NCBI RefSeq assembly: GCF_907164905.1
Contig: NZ_CAJRAF010000002.1
Location: 620,001-684,000 of the forward strand
Direction of reading: 5' to 3'
DNA length: 64,000 nucleotides
Source: Dyadobacter sp. CECT 9275
Lineage (GTDB): Bacteria; Bacteroidota; Bacteroidia; Cytophagales; Spirosomataceae
The notes below the pieces were generated by a model that was given only the letters and a program-made list of their open reading frames with translations, was not told the DNA's origin and made no database searches. Every line of letters starts with the position of its first letter. Within the stretch, counting starts at the first letter, position 1. Positions 36,149 through 45,689 of the stretch are shown in pieces. The position numbers and the translations under genes were made by a program.

Positions 36149-37699
36149 TTAATCCCTGACCAGCATTTTTTTTACCGTCCCCCTTTCCGTAGTCACCGAA
36201 ACCAGGTACATCCCGGACGACGTGCCCGCCATGTTTATTTCTGCTTTACCACTTTCCTTTCTGGTCACAGATAGCGCCATCTTTCTGCCGAGCATGTCAT
36301 ATACTGCCACCTGGCCGAGAGAAGCATCTGCTTCAACAGTCACGTACACTCCCTTTCCAACAGGATTGGGGTACACCGCGAGGTTCCATTCCGTTTCACT
36401 GCGTTTTAGCACAATCACCCGGCTTACTTCAAAAGTACCGTCTGCATCCACCGAGCGAAGACGATAGTATACCGACGGTGCCCTCACACCAGTAAGTTCA
36501 TCTGCAAGAGTGTAGGTATTTAGCGCGGTACTGTTTCCGACGGCATCCACACGGCCGATTTTTTCAAAACTAAGTGCATTTTCACTTCTCTCCACTTCAA
36601 AATGGGATGCACCCACCTCGCTGGTAGTCTGCCATTTCAGTATCGCACTTTTCCCCGACTGGCGGGCATTGAAACTGACAAGCGTGACGGGCAGGATAGA
36701 ACATGTAACACCACTGCTTCCACCATCCGTTATGGTCCAGCTTTTGGTGGTAGTAAGGGTATTGCGTGCGTCCGTAGCGTTTGTCCCGTACTGTACGTCC
36801 AATGCTCCTAAGGTAAGACTGGATGGAGTATTAACGTTGTCTGCCCATCCGATAAGCGTGGCAGAATACTCGGGACAGGCCATTCCGGAACTGTTAAACA
36901 TGCCGGTCAGAATAACCCCTGTCTTCAAATCCCAGTCGCCCAGATCCTGGCTAAATGCATCGGCATCCCTTAACATGTCATTCATGGTGGTTACCGCAGA
37001 AACAGTCCAGCCGCCAATGTCCTGATTAAATACGGTTGCTCCTCTGAACATAAATTCCATGGAGGTAACTGCCGCCGTATTCCAAGTCCCTATATTCTGA
37101 TTAAAAGCGGCCGCATCACGAAACATAGAGGCCATGTCCGTTATAGCTCCAGTATTCCATTGACCGATGTTTGATGGACCATTCAATACAGTACACCCTC
37201 TGAACATATTATTACTTTTATTCACGTTACCTAAGTTAGGAATGTCTGTTGCGGTAATGGTAAGATTGCTACAGCCATAAAAAGCAGATGACATTGTATT
37301 CCAGTTTGTTGTCCCCCATTGGCTAATATTGATCAGACGTAACCTGTCTGTCCCCTGGTCTATTTTAATTGCCCGGAAATTCTGAGGATCAATACTCAGA
37401 CGTATAGTCGAATTTACGGGTAAACCTGTAATGGTTACTGTGGTGCTAAGAGCTGTAATGGTACCAGAGCCGCTGCTGCCAGCTGGAACGGTTTCCCAGG
37501 AATAACTTACGGAGCCGCCACTGCTGGCCAGCGCAACTCCAAAAGTGATTTGATCATTGGTTCCACTACCTGTTTTGGTCAAATCCCAGGTAGTAATAAA
37601 CTCCGTGGTTCCCGTAGGTTTTACCAGTTTTGATTTAGCAAATACCGCGTAAAAAGAAGTGCACAGAGAGAAAAGAAAGAGGAGGTAATTTTTTTTCAT
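36149..37699 (-). CDS. BspA-like DUF285 repeat surface protein with T9SS sorting domain
   Basis: A 516-residue secreted protein. After a signal peptide (to about residue 21) comes a region with FITTWDLTKTGSGTNDQITF. It is followed by leucine-rich BspA/Mycoplasma-26 repeats (DUF285) of about 25 residues: MASMFRDAAAFNQNIGTWNT, MEFMFRGATVFNQDIGGWTV and MNDMLRDADAFSQDLGDWDL. A fibronectin-like region follows (LVSFNARQSGKSAILKWQTT, ASHFEVERSENALSFEKIG). The C-terminus has the type A sorting signal of type IX secretion, starting LAVYPNPVGKGVYV and ending GTVKKMLVRD. It is expected at the cell surface or released. DUF285 proteins bind host or matrix proteins in pathogens; here a role in adhesion is inference. 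Confidence 0.92.
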   Translation of the reverse strand: MKKNYLLFLFSLCTSFYAVFAKSKLVKPTGTTEFITTWDLTKTGSGTNDQITFGVALASSGGSVSYSWETVPAGSSGSGTITALSTTVTITGLPVNSTIRLSIDPQNFRAIKIDQGTDRLRLINISQWGTTNWNTMSSAFYGCSNLTITATDIPNLGNVNKSNNMFRGCTVLNGPSNIGQWNTGAITDMASMFRDAAAFNQNIGTWNTAAVTSMEFMFRGATVFNQDIGGWTVSAVTTMNDMLRDADAFSQDLGDWDLKTGVILTGMFNSSGMACPEYSATLIGWADNVNTPSSLTLGALDVQYGTNATDARNTLTTTKSWTITDGGSSGVTCSILPVTLVSFNARQSGKSAILKWQTTSEVGASHFEVERSENALSFEKIGRVDAVGNSTALNTYTLADELTGVRAPSVYYRLRSVDADGTFEVSRVIVLKRSETEWNLAVYPNPVGKGVYVTVEADASLGQVAVYDMLGRKMALSVTRKESGKAEINMAGTSSGMYLVSVTTERGTVKKMLVRD

Positions 37700-38633
37700 A
37701 AAAATTTAATAACAAGGGAGTTTACATGAATATCAACTAATGAATTTGTTCTAAGGAGGAAAACAGTCCTTTGCTAATCAGAGAGCCGGTTATTGAAAGT
37801 ACTTTTACTATGCATGCTGATCAAGACCAAAGCATTTCTACAACCATGACCTCCTCTGGCTCTGTATGTTTGCGGAAAGATAAGGGTAATTTTTTAAGCA
37901 GTCAATATCGAAAATTTTCTATTCCAATATTCTGTCATACCATAGCCTACATTCTAACTTGAGTAGTACACGCATTCTAAAAATATTGATTACATCGGCT
38001 TGTATCCAAATAAAAAGGAAGAAAAGAAGTAGATTACAACCCTCTATCCCGCAAAAATCATCTGCCGGATGGAATAGGAATAATTCGAATAAGCTTTCTA
38101 AACTCAATAAGATATGCTTGCTCGCATGAAGCCTGGTATTTTAGGTGGGTGTCGGACATTCGTTTTACTGAATAAGTGTACCGTCTTTCAGTATTTCAGG
38201 TCAGTTTACAGCTGAGCAACTGCCCATAGACACACGTCACCAGAAGGACTGCCGCAGTCTTTTGAAAAAACAGATTAGGTACTTTTATGAGGGAAGGGGC
38301 TGAGCAGGTGAATGTAGGAATGATACGCATACCTGTTGGCCATAACGGCGCCACTTCGCAGCATATTAAAACATCCGTAAGGTATAAAACACCGGGTTAC
38401 CAATTATTGCTTGTAGTAGGTACCGCGTATGAATTCCCAAACCAATAGCCCAAAATAACCCCAAACGAATGTAAAGACTGACGATCAAACACTCTCCTTG
38501 AATAGATTTGTATTACAACAAATACCTTACGTATCCATTACTGAATATACCTTCTTTTGAAGACAAGCAGAGTTGTCAGAACATTGAAATACAAGGAGAT
38601 TGCTTCCCCGACATTTTCGAAACAACGGAACGA
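37700..38633. other. Sparse 0.9 kb region
   Basis: No recognised gene. The + strand holds a 53-codon frame at 38287-38448, described separately, and several unconvincing short frames. The stretch is AT-rich with scattered stops, and I see no clear repeat, tRNA or CRISPR. Confidence 0.5.
38287..38448 (+). CDS. Possible 53-residue small protein or gene remnant
   Basis: ATG at 38287 to TAG at 38446-38448. The codons read MREGAEQVNVGMIRIPVGHN, then SVRYKTPGYQLLLVVGTAYE. The composition is ordinary for a globular piece, unlike the neighbouring noise, which suggests either a small gene or the relic of one. No family is recognised. Confidence 0.3.
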   Translation: MREGAEQVNVGMIRIPVGHNGATSQHIKTSVRYKTPGYQLLLVVGTAYEFPNQ

Positions 38634-38822
38634 TCAGGAACGGCGGGAGGGTCTGTTACTGTACCAGTAATTAACCGGGTTTGCTTTAATCTCTTCCAGT
38701 TCTTTGATGATCGTAAGGTTCATTTCAGTCAGAGTCTTACTCAGATTGAACAATTCATCAATGATTTCATTGTTCTTTTCAAAGTAGAAGTTATTCGTTG
38801 CCTTCTCTTGTGAATATTCCAT
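38634..38822 (-). CDS. Possible small coiled-coil protein
   Basis: A 62-residue frame, acidic and helical, with NNEIIDELFNLSKTLTEMNL and IIKELEEIKANP, which could form a short coiled coil. No ribosome binding site is obvious, which is normal in Bacteroidota. No family is recognised. It stands alone between a sparse region and the cupin gene. Confidence 0.42.
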   Translation of the reverse strand: MEYSQEKATNNFYFEKNNEIIDELFNLSKTLTEMNLTIIKELEEIKANPVNYWYSNRPSRRS

Positions 38823-39098
38823 GTCGTTGAGCTGTTAGAAGTATAATTTAGTTTCGAAAGTAACAAATACTTTACAATAATTGTAGTATTAGTTGTATTT
38901 ATTTAAAAAAAATCAACCCTGTGTGACACTTATTCTATAACTGCCACTTTAACAGACCTTTACAAAAGATAGGCTGGTATTGTTTGTACGGCAATCGGGA
39001 AAGCCGGTATGGGTAAAAAGCTATGCAGGTGCAACAATCGGATAGCGGATAGCCACATATGCCGGAGCATATTGCAACGGCTACCCCATTAAGGCCGT

Positions 39099-39725
39099 TT
39101 AGGCTGCCTCTCTTTCAAGAATAATTTTGCAGGGGATTGCGGAGGTAACAATAACTGTGTGTGCCAAGTGCAAAGGAATTGTAAAGAAATCTCCCGGTTT
39201 CAAATGGTTATCTCTGCCATCCAGAATGATATTACAAGTACCTTCTACCACCAGAAAACTTTCGTACAGATCCTTGTGCGTTTCGGTCGGCGTACCGTTC
39301 TTAATCCTGACAATAACCGTCGTCATCTTGGGAGTAGCCCAGATGATCTTAGCTTCTATCTCGCTCACAGGGTCCGTCAGCTGCAGTTCCGGCCTTTCAA
39401 GCCATTCACGATAATCACTTATCACAGAATGCTGATGAAGTTTGGGCGGAATAAGAGGGGTTTCCCCGCGCCTCAGCCGCTCCATATACTCAATGGTTGC
39501 TAAGAAAAAAGGTTTGATCGTCGGGTCCACTTCTCTGGCCTGACTAAGTGCATAATTTTCCAGTGAAATTTCGATGGAAGTCAGCTCCTCTTTAACCAGC
39601 GGATACTTTTTGACCATCCGTTCCACCTGCCTGGACTGCTCAGGTGTAGTATTACCCATCACATATAACTCCAAAAGCCCGGACGCCAAGAACTTATCTG
39701 CTTCATTCATGCTGATTTCTTCCAC
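39099..39725 (-). CDS. Anti-sigma-like cupin protein (ChrR-type layout)
   Basis: A 208-residue cytoplasmic protein in two parts. Residues about 1-60 (FLASGLLELYVMGNTTPEQS, RQVERMVKKYPLVKEELTSI) resemble the helical N-terminus of RskA-like anti-sigma factors. Residues about 110-205 are a cupin barrel with THKDLYESFLVVEGTCNIIL and HLKPGDFFTIPLHLAHTVIV. It thus resembles ChrR-like cupin anti-sigma factors, though the N-terminal zinc-binding motif is not seen. No sigma gene is adjacent. It precedes the capsule locus by about 200 bases but reads away from the upstream capsule genes in the same direction, so a regulatory link is only a guess. Confidence 0.78.
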   Translation of the reverse strand: MEEISMNEADKFLASGLLELYVMGNTTPEQSRQVERMVKKYPLVKEELTSIEISLENYALSQAREVDPTIKPFFLATIEYMERLRRGETPLIPPKLHQHSVISDYREWLERPELQLTDPVSEIEAKIIWATPKMTTVIVRIKNGTPTETHKDLYESFLVVEGTCNIILDGRDNHLKPGDFFTIPLHLAHTVIVTSAIPCKIILEREAA

Positions 39726-39937
39726 GTTAGCCCCCTAAATGATAATCCATCGCCTAAATATTGTAAAACATTACAGAGGGCAATACCAATTGCTCAAAGG
39801 TAAACAAACGGAGAGAAAATTCTTATCTGATTAATTACCAAAATAAAAAATAAACAATTTTTTAATCCGCGGAATTTGATTAAACGCAACATGAAATACA
39901 GCACAAGGAAACGATACATTTCATGTCGCCGGATATT

Positions 39938-42274
39938 TTACGAAAATAGTTTTCGCCAGACCGATTTTTTCTCATCCGAATAATATCCGTTTTTATTATA
40001 CCCATAACCATATTCGGTTGAATTCTTATAATCCACCGCGTTAAAGATAATATTAATGGATTTGAAAAGTTTTTGGGTTTTCAGATCAGCTATGGTTTTT
40101 AAATAAATTTTTGGCGTTTTTTCATGTCTGACTATATAGAAAGCAGCATCCGCCAAGGGAGCCAGAAGTGTGGTATCCGTAACCAAAGCTAACGGAGGCG
40201 TATCCATAATAATATAATCAAAATTCTGCCTGAGAGAAGCAATGAGCTGTTCGATTTTATTATTAGAAATCAGTTCAGAAGGATTAGGCGGAACCGGGCC
40301 GCTAGGGATGATAAACAAATTTTCGACAGCAGTAGCCTTTATAATATCTTTCTCTTTTGCCTGCCCTATCAGGTAATTGGATAACCCTTCCTTGTTATCC
40401 GCATCCAGATATTGATGTATGGTCGGTTTTCTGAGGTCCAGCCCAACAATAATTACCCTTTTATCCAACAGTGCAAATGCAGCGGCCATATTCACAGTGA
40501 TAAAACTTTTGCCTTCTCCCGATATGGACGAAGTGACGATCAACGTTTTGCCCGTATCTATTTCGTTATCAGCAAATACATATTGCATATTGGAACGAAT
40601 CATCCTGATTTGTTCACTGATTAGACTTCTGCTTTTCAGATCAATAAACTGTCCGGGATTATTCTTGTTCTTGACGCTAATCTCTCCAAATACTTTAAAG
40701 CCCGTTTTACTTTCAATTTCTTTTTTGGACTGCACCGTATTTCTTAATGATTCCCGGAGAAAAATAAGAGCGGCCGGAATTAACAATCCTATTAAAACTG
40801 CATAGCTATATATCTGCCTTTTGTCAGGTTTTATAGCTCCTGGCAACGCAAAAGGAGGTTCTATCATGCGGCTGTCCGTCACCGTTGATGCATAGGACAA
40901 GGCGGTTTCCTCACGTTTTTGCAATAATAATAAATACAAATTTTCCTTCACACCTGCCTGTCTTTTGATCCCGACAAATTCTCTCTCTTTTTTTGGGATA
41001 GACGATATCGTTCCCTCCAGGCGGTCATTGAGTGAGAGCACACTGTTCTTTGCAATAAGAAGATTACTCCGCTGGTTTTTAAGATTTTCCTGGATCGCCT
41101 GTCTGATGTTCCGCATCTGGGTATTCAGCGTTTCCAGGTAAGGATTCCCCTCCTGAACCGTCTGTGAAAGTTTCAGGCGCTCTGCTTCCAAATTTGACAA
41201 TTGATTTATATAGGAATTAAGCACACCATCGCTAACGCCGAGCGTTGCCGGAGCTATATTACCAACATCACTGCTGTTTACATAACTTTCCACACCGTCC
41301 AGCACACGTAAATTAATGTCGATTTCATTCAGTTTGCTGTCGTTTTGCTGCACTTTGCCTAAAAACAGATTTGCCTCTGCTCCCAAATCAGCGATTCCCT
41401 TCGTTCTGCGAAACTCTTCCACATTCTGCTCTACATCCCCCAGTTCCATAGATACTATTTTCAACCGCTCCTCAATAAACCTTAGCGTATTGGAAGCTTC
41501 CATATTCTTATCTGCGAGCGTGGCAAAAGTATACTCATCCAGCAGATTCATTAAAATATCCTTGCCTTTTTCCTGCAGCGAATTCTCAATTGAAATGGAT
41601 ACCAAAGTACTCTTCGGATTTTGCAACCCTACCTGAATGGCGCCGATAAGTTCTGCGATAACACTTTCCTTGCCCTGCATGATAACCTTCACTGGTGCGG
41701 CCCCGGCAGCAACCTCCCCCTCCCCTTGTTTGAAAACCCGAAACTTACCGTATCTGCTGTTCAATTTTTCACTGTAATAGAACACTCCCAGTTTTTTGTG
41801 TTCCTCACTCAGCAATTCAAACTGATTTCCCGGGAGCGGGCGAACGAAGAACGGGCCGCCGCTTAGGATTTCGGTCACCTCAATTTTCACAGGACTATCT
41901 TTATAAATTTCCGTATCCCTGTTTTCCCCTTCATACCAATACGTCACCGTCAGCCCCAGATTATCAACTACTTTTCCAACCAATGGCCTTGACTTCAGAA
42001 TCGCCATCTCATTGTCCAGAATTTTGCTGTCGGCCAAATCCAGCTGATCCACTATGTTATTAGCATTTGAGGCCGAGCCGTCCTGCTTAATCAGAATTGT
42101 CGCACTCATGCGGTAGATAGGCGCGTAACCCCTCAGGTAAAAACGGGCTACAAACAGGCTGATACCTACGGTAAGTAAGAACCAGTACCAGTTACGCAAA
42201 AATTTGAAAAGAATTTCCAGAAAGTCAAAATCCTCCGTGCGATCTTCCTCCCATTGTGCAGTACCATTCATCAT
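39938..42274 (-). CDS. Wzc-type tyrosine autokinase and polysaccharide co-polymerase
   Basis: A 778-residue inner membrane protein. An N-terminal Wzz-like part has a first transmembrane helix (FLRNWYWFLLTVGISLFVAR) and PIYRMSATILIKQDG, then a long coiled coil (about 260-440). A second helix (IYSYAVLIGLLIPAALIFLR) leads to the cytoplasmic BY-kinase: Walker A SISGEGKSFITVNMAAAFAL with Lys589, Walker A' VGLDLRKPTIHQYLD, Walker B FDYIIMDTPPLALVTD. The tail is Tyr-rich (STEYGYGYNKNGYYSDEKK), the usual autophosphorylation cluster. Wzc proteins control chain length and export through Wza. The Wza-type gene lies just upstream, so the two are an operon. Confidence 0.95.
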   Translation of the reverse strand: MMNGTAQWEEDRTEDFDFLEILFKFLRNWYWFLLTVGISLFVARFYLRGYAPIYRMSATILIKQDGSASNANNIVDQLDLADSKILDNEMAILKSRPLVGKVVDNLGLTVTYWYEGENRDTEIYKDSPVKIEVTEILSGGPFFVRPLPGNQFELLSEEHKKLGVFYYSEKLNSRYGKFRVFKQGEGEVAAGAAPVKVIMQGKESVIAELIGAIQVGLQNPKSTLVSISIENSLQEKGKDILMNLLDEYTFATLADKNMEASNTLRFIEERLKIVSMELGDVEQNVEEFRRTKGIADLGAEANLFLGKVQQNDSKLNEIDINLRVLDGVESYVNSSDVGNIAPATLGVSDGVLNSYINQLSNLEAERLKLSQTVQEGNPYLETLNTQMRNIRQAIQENLKNQRSNLLIAKNSVLSLNDRLEGTISSIPKKEREFVGIKRQAGVKENLYLLLLQKREETALSYASTVTDSRMIEPPFALPGAIKPDKRQIYSYAVLIGLLIPAALIFLRESLRNTVQSKKEIESKTGFKVFGEISVKNKNNPGQFIDLKSRSLISEQIRMIRSNMQYVFADNEIDTGKTLIVTSSISGEGKSFITVNMAAAFALLDKRVIIVGLDLRKPTIHQYLDADNKEGLSNYLIGQAKEKDIIKATAVENLFIIPSGPVPPNPSELISNNKIEQLIASLRQNFDYIIMDTPPLALVTDTTLLAPLADAAFYIVRHEKTPKIYLKTIADLKTQKLFKSINIIFNAVDYKNSTEYGYGYNKNGYYSDEKKSVWRKLFS

Positions 42275-42340
42275 GATATATTATTTATTCAAAGTAAATA
42301 ATTAAGGGTTATCTCCTGAAAATAAATCAGGATCATGACA

Positions 42341-43165
42341 TTACCACTGACGTGTCACCAAATTGATAACTATGGCAGCAGTTCCTACGATGGTTGTAAA
42401 AATCTGCCAGTTCCTTAAACTATTGTTCTGCGGTTGCGGAATCAGTTTCTCAGGAAGGGGTTCGGCGTATATGATGTCGCCGTTTTTCATATAAAAGTAA
42501 GGAGATTTAAAAACTTCCCGGTTAGTAAGGTTGACCCTCCCAATCTCTCGCTTACCCTTTACTACTCTTATGATCGTAATACTGTCACGCTTGGCAAATA
42601 CCGACAGATCACCTGCCGATGCCAGCGCATCGAGTATAGTGGTGCGGTCGTCCAATAAATTAAACGCCCCTGCCTTGTTTACCTCTCCCATCACCACATA
42701 CTTATGGTTCATGAAACGGATGTTCACGGCAGGTTCCTTTATAAATTTGTTCAGTGCCAAACGAATCTTTTCCTGGGCTCCTTCCAGCGTTAAACCTTCC
42801 ACATTCACTTTCCCGACGAACGCCATCACAATATTACCGGAGGAATCAACGGAATATCCTATGGGCTGCGCCCCTCCCCCACCACCGCCCGGAAGCGATG
42901 ACAAAGACAGAGAATTGACATTCGAGAAATTGATGATGTCATTAGACTCCCGGTTAAGACTGCTGACGGTAATTCCCAGGAGATCTTCTTTCTGGATTCG
43001 GGAAACCTGGGGAACATACACATCGACAAAAGCCGGGTAAGCTGCGGTGTTATCGTGAAAATAAGGCTGTATGGAGTGTTTGGTACTCTTGCAGGCGATG
43101 AATCCAAAACAACAAAAACCTCCTACTATGATCAATTGAATTACCTTCTGTAGCGCTTTTAACAT
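42341..43165 (-). CDS. Wza-type polysaccharide export outer membrane lipoprotein
   Basis: A 274-residue lipoprotein. I chose the ATG at 43165 because it gives the signal peptide MLKALQKVIQLIIVGGFCCF ending in GFIAC; an ATG at 43252 would add 29 residues without purpose. The mature protein shows the PES domain (VSRIQKEDLLGITVSSLN), an SLBB-like segment (VMGEVNKAGAFNLLDDRTTI, LDALASAGDLSVFAKRDSIT) and a C-terminal hydrophobic stretch (WQIFTTIVGTAAIVINLV) that would span the outer membrane as an amphipathic helix. A Gly-rich GGGGGGAQP run lies inside. It forms the export channel with the Wzc protein 66 bases downstream. Confidence 0.94.
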   Translation of the reverse strand: MLKALQKVIQLIIVGGFCCFGFIACKSTKHSIQPYFHDNTAAYPAFVDVYVPQVSRIQKEDLLGITVSSLNRESNDIINFSNVNSLSLSSLPGGGGGGAQPIGYSVDSSGNIVMAFVGKVNVEGLTLEGAQEKIRLALNKFIKEPAVNIRFMNHKYVVMGEVNKAGAFNLLDDRTTILDALASAGDLSVFAKRDSITIIRVVKGKREIGRVNLTNREVFKSPYFYMKNGDIIYAEPLPEKLIPQPQNNSLRNWQIFTTIVGTAAIVINLVTRQW

Positions 43166-43604
43166 GTTATTTAATTTCACTATCGTTTGTTTAGGTTGAG
43201 TGTCATACTGTTTAATAACATGGTCATCAAACAGCATCAGTTGAGAATTCAATGGTGTAAGGTTTAAAATCCGATTTTTAATCTTTTGATGTCTTTAATC
43301 CGTTTTCGCAAACAGCGGCGGGCTGATCAGCACTTGCAAACCCCGGGTAAGCCGCCAGTAATGCTTGATTGCGAAATGTCCGGTACTATGCCGCAAGTTT
43401 AGAACCTATTTCATACTTCGAAATACAGCACTTTCCCAAAATTTTTACTATAAATCATTCATTTCCGGAGGCGATGCAGATGCTAATTTAAACGAACAAA
43501 TCAACTTAAAAAAATATTATCTACTTTTGAGCTTGTAGTAGTAATCGTACATTTAGTATAAATTTAAATCTCACTACATCCTACTCAGCCTCACTTAGAA
43601 TTCT
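43166..43604. other. Intergenic region between the Wza- and Wzi-type genes
   Basis: About 440 bases between divergent genes. Part of it (43166-43252) is an open extension of the export gene that I consider non-coding. A promoter-like box at 43522-43529 is noted separately. No repeat or RNA was recognised. Confidence 0.5.
43522..43529 (+). promoter_or_regulatory. Bacteroidota-type -7 box before the Wzi-type gene
   Basis: TACTTTTG matches TAnnTTTG, 75 bases before the Wzi-type start. No clean -33 TTG element is seen at the usual distance, so the call is weak. Confidence 0.3.
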
Positions 43605-45071
43605 ATGAAATATATTCTACAAATAATATCTGTCTTTGTTTTCACCTCTCCCTTCAAGGGATACACGCAACAGATATCAAAAACAGTCAGGTATGAGGTT
43701 GAAGCAGGGATTCTGGCGTCGACGGCTTCTTCAAATTCGTTTTGGCAACAGGCGAATCAGTACGGAGAGGTTCCGCTGGAATCTGGAATTTTGACGCTCC
43801 GCGGGCAGGCTCACAAAGAATACGACAGCACCCGAAAATTTTCCTACGGCTATGGGATCCGCACGGTATTCAATGCAGGTGCCAAAAACCAGATGGTATT
43901 ACCAGAATTATACGCTAAAGTGCGGTATAAGGCTTTCGAACTTTATGCGGGGCGCCGTCGTGAGATGGTCGGCCTGGTTGATACCACCCTTACCTCGGGT
44001 TCCTACATCTGGTCGGGTAATGCCTTACCAGTACCAAAAATACAGCTATCCATCCCAAATTATACCAATATTTTTTTTAAAAACAGGATTTTAGCAGTAA
44101 AAGGACAATTTTCTCATGGGTGGTTCGGGTCAGCCGACTCCACCAAGAACTACTTCCTCCATCAATCCAGCATTTATTTAAGGCTCGGGAAGCCAGCCTG
44201 GGCATTTAAGTTTCACGCTGGTTTCAACCACCAGGCCCAGTGGGGTGGCAAGCCAGCCGTCCCTTTTTATGATCCGGACAATAAGGTAACTGTAACGGAA
44301 TTCGGACAAAGCCTTGAGGCCTACCTGAACGTAATTGCCGGGATTCCGATTCGCTACGGGAGTTATCGCTTCAGAACTGGAGGAAAAGTATATGGCGAAG
44401 GGAACCGGCTGGGAAATCATTTAGGTACCCTGGATTTATGCCTGGAATACCAGGGCGTCAAAAGCAGATGGATGCTCTATCGGCAGTCGATCTATGAGGA
44501 TGGTTCGCTCTATTTCCTGAATAATGTTACAGATGGATTATCAGGTATTTCCTGGACCAATCGTGCGAAAAATACTGGCATATTAAAGATCGTCGTAGAA
44601 TATCTGCATACCTCCAGCCAGGGCGGGCCACTGTCGTCAAGAGCCGTACTGCCTGAGTTGAGGGGACAGGATAATTATTTTAACAATGGTGTTTATGAAG
44701 ATGGCTGGGTGTACAAACGGCAAACCATAGGTACTGCGTTCCTGATGCCGGTGCGTAACTCAAACGGACTTACGGACGATAAAGCAAAGTCGCTCAATCC
44801 GAATTACATTCTTAACAACCGGGTCAATGCAGTTATAGTTAGTGTGCAAAGCAAAATAAAACGTGTAAATCTGATTTCAAGAATTTCAACCAGCAACAAT
44901 TTAGGTAATTACAGACAGGAATATCACTTGTCGGTTCAGCAGCTATCTGTTCTCCAGCAAATTTCCTTTCCCGTTAAACAATATACGATTGCGACCGGCC
45001 TTACCTATGACAACGGAGGCCTGCTGAAAAAAAACGCCGGGATTTCCTTATTGGTTAAACGCCAGTTTTAA
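43605..45071 (+). CDS. Capsule assembly Wzi-family outer membrane protein
   Basis: A 488-residue outer membrane beta-barrel protein. The signal peptide ends near KGYTQQ. The mature protein starts VRYEVEAGILASTASSNSFW and shows barrel strands typical of Wzi: FELYAGRRREMVGLVDTTLT, GSYIWSGNALPVPKIQLSI, FKFHAGFNHQAQWGGKPA. It closes with a terminal strand NAGISLLVKRQF. In enterobacteria Wzi anchors exported capsule to the surface. Its gene is on the opposite strand to the rest of the capsule locus and is followed by a small membrane protein gene. Confidence 0.9.
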   Translation: MKYILQIISVFVFTSPFKGYTQQISKTVRYEVEAGILASTASSNSFWQQANQYGEVPLESGILTLRGQAHKEYDSTRKFSYGYGIRTVFNAGAKNQMVLPELYAKVRYKAFELYAGRRREMVGLVDTTLTSGSYIWSGNALPVPKIQLSIPNYTNIFFKNRILAVKGQFSHGWFGSADSTKNYFLHQSSIYLRLGKPAWAFKFHAGFNHQAQWGGKPAVPFYDPDNKVTVTEFGQSLEAYLNVIAGIPIRYGSYRFRTGGKVYGEGNRLGNHLGTLDLCLEYQGVKSRWMLYRQSIYEDGSLYFLNNVTDGLSGISWTNRAKNTGILKIVVEYLHTSSQGGPLSSRAVLPELRGQDNYFNNGVYEDGWVYKRQTIGTAFLMPVRNSNGLTDDKAKSLNPNYILNNRVNAVIVSVQSKIKRVNLISRISTSNNLGNYRQEYHLSVQQLSVLQQISFPVKQYTIATGLTYDNGGLLKKNAGISLLVKRQF

Positions 45072-45110
45072 GAATATCTCCTAAGATTGTAACCCCATCA
45101 AGAAAGTCGT

Positions 45111-45689
45111 ATGCTCATGAAAATAGCCTTTATAGTCCTTATCCTCATCTGCCCGGTACTGGTTTTTGCCCAAAACACAGAAAAAAATAACTCCCTGGCC
45201 TATACCGACATGAAGCCAATGGACGAGGACTCATTAACCGTCAAACGGAAAATCCTGACAACGCTCATTTACCGGAAGGGCATAAAGCTGTCGCCTGAAA
45301 TGATCCGAACGCTATATTCGGAAAATAAAAATGCCCGCCGAAGCTATCTCAGCGGGCAAATACTTAAGCCTTTAGGGCCATTACTGTCGGCGTCAGGTGT
45401 TGTATTGGGTTACATCGCCATCAAAGGAAAACCCGCTTCGGCCAACATCCATTACAACAACCAGGATATCACGGCTCACTATACCATCCGGAGCCGTCCC
45501 AAACTTGCGGCCGGGTTGGGTATGTTTATAGCTGGGATCGTCATGCTGGAATCCGGAAATGAACTCATCGTGCGGTCAAGCAGGCAGTATAACTCGAAAA
45601 TAGGCAGTCAAAAAACGACTTCTTTTCAGCCCTCTTTTCATTTTGGCATAACCCACTCAGGAAATCTGGGCGTTTATGCCCGTTTCTGA
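45111..45689 (+). CDS. Hypothetical exported or membrane protein
   Basis: A 192-residue protein. It has a signal peptide (MKIAFIVLILICPVLVFAQN), a polar region with KRKILTTLIYRKGIKLSPEM, and two Gly/Ala-rich hydrophobic segments (LGPLLSASGVVLGYIAIKGK and LAAGLGMFIAGIVMLESG). The ending FHFGITHSGNLGVYARF looks like a beta strand with terminal Phe, which hints at an outer membrane location. It starts 39 bases after the Wzi-type gene and is surely cotranscribed. Its last 33 bases overlap the 3' end of the opposing wecB-like gene. The family is unknown to me. Confidence 0.8.
   Translation: MLMKIAFIVLILICPVLVFAQNTEKNNSLAYTDMKPMDEDSLTVKRKILTTLIYRKGIKLSPEMIRTLYSENKNARRSYLSGQILKPLGPLLSASGVVLGYIAIKGKPASANIHYNNQDITAHYTIRSRPKLAAGLGMFIAGIVMLESGNELIVRSSRQYNSKIGSQKTTSFQPSFHFGITHSGNLGVYARF

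Noticed and set aside
36880-37200. Repeated sequence inside the BspA-like gene considered as a DNA-level repeat element
   Set aside because: The repetition follows the DUF285 protein repeats of about 25 residues and is explained by the coding sequence.
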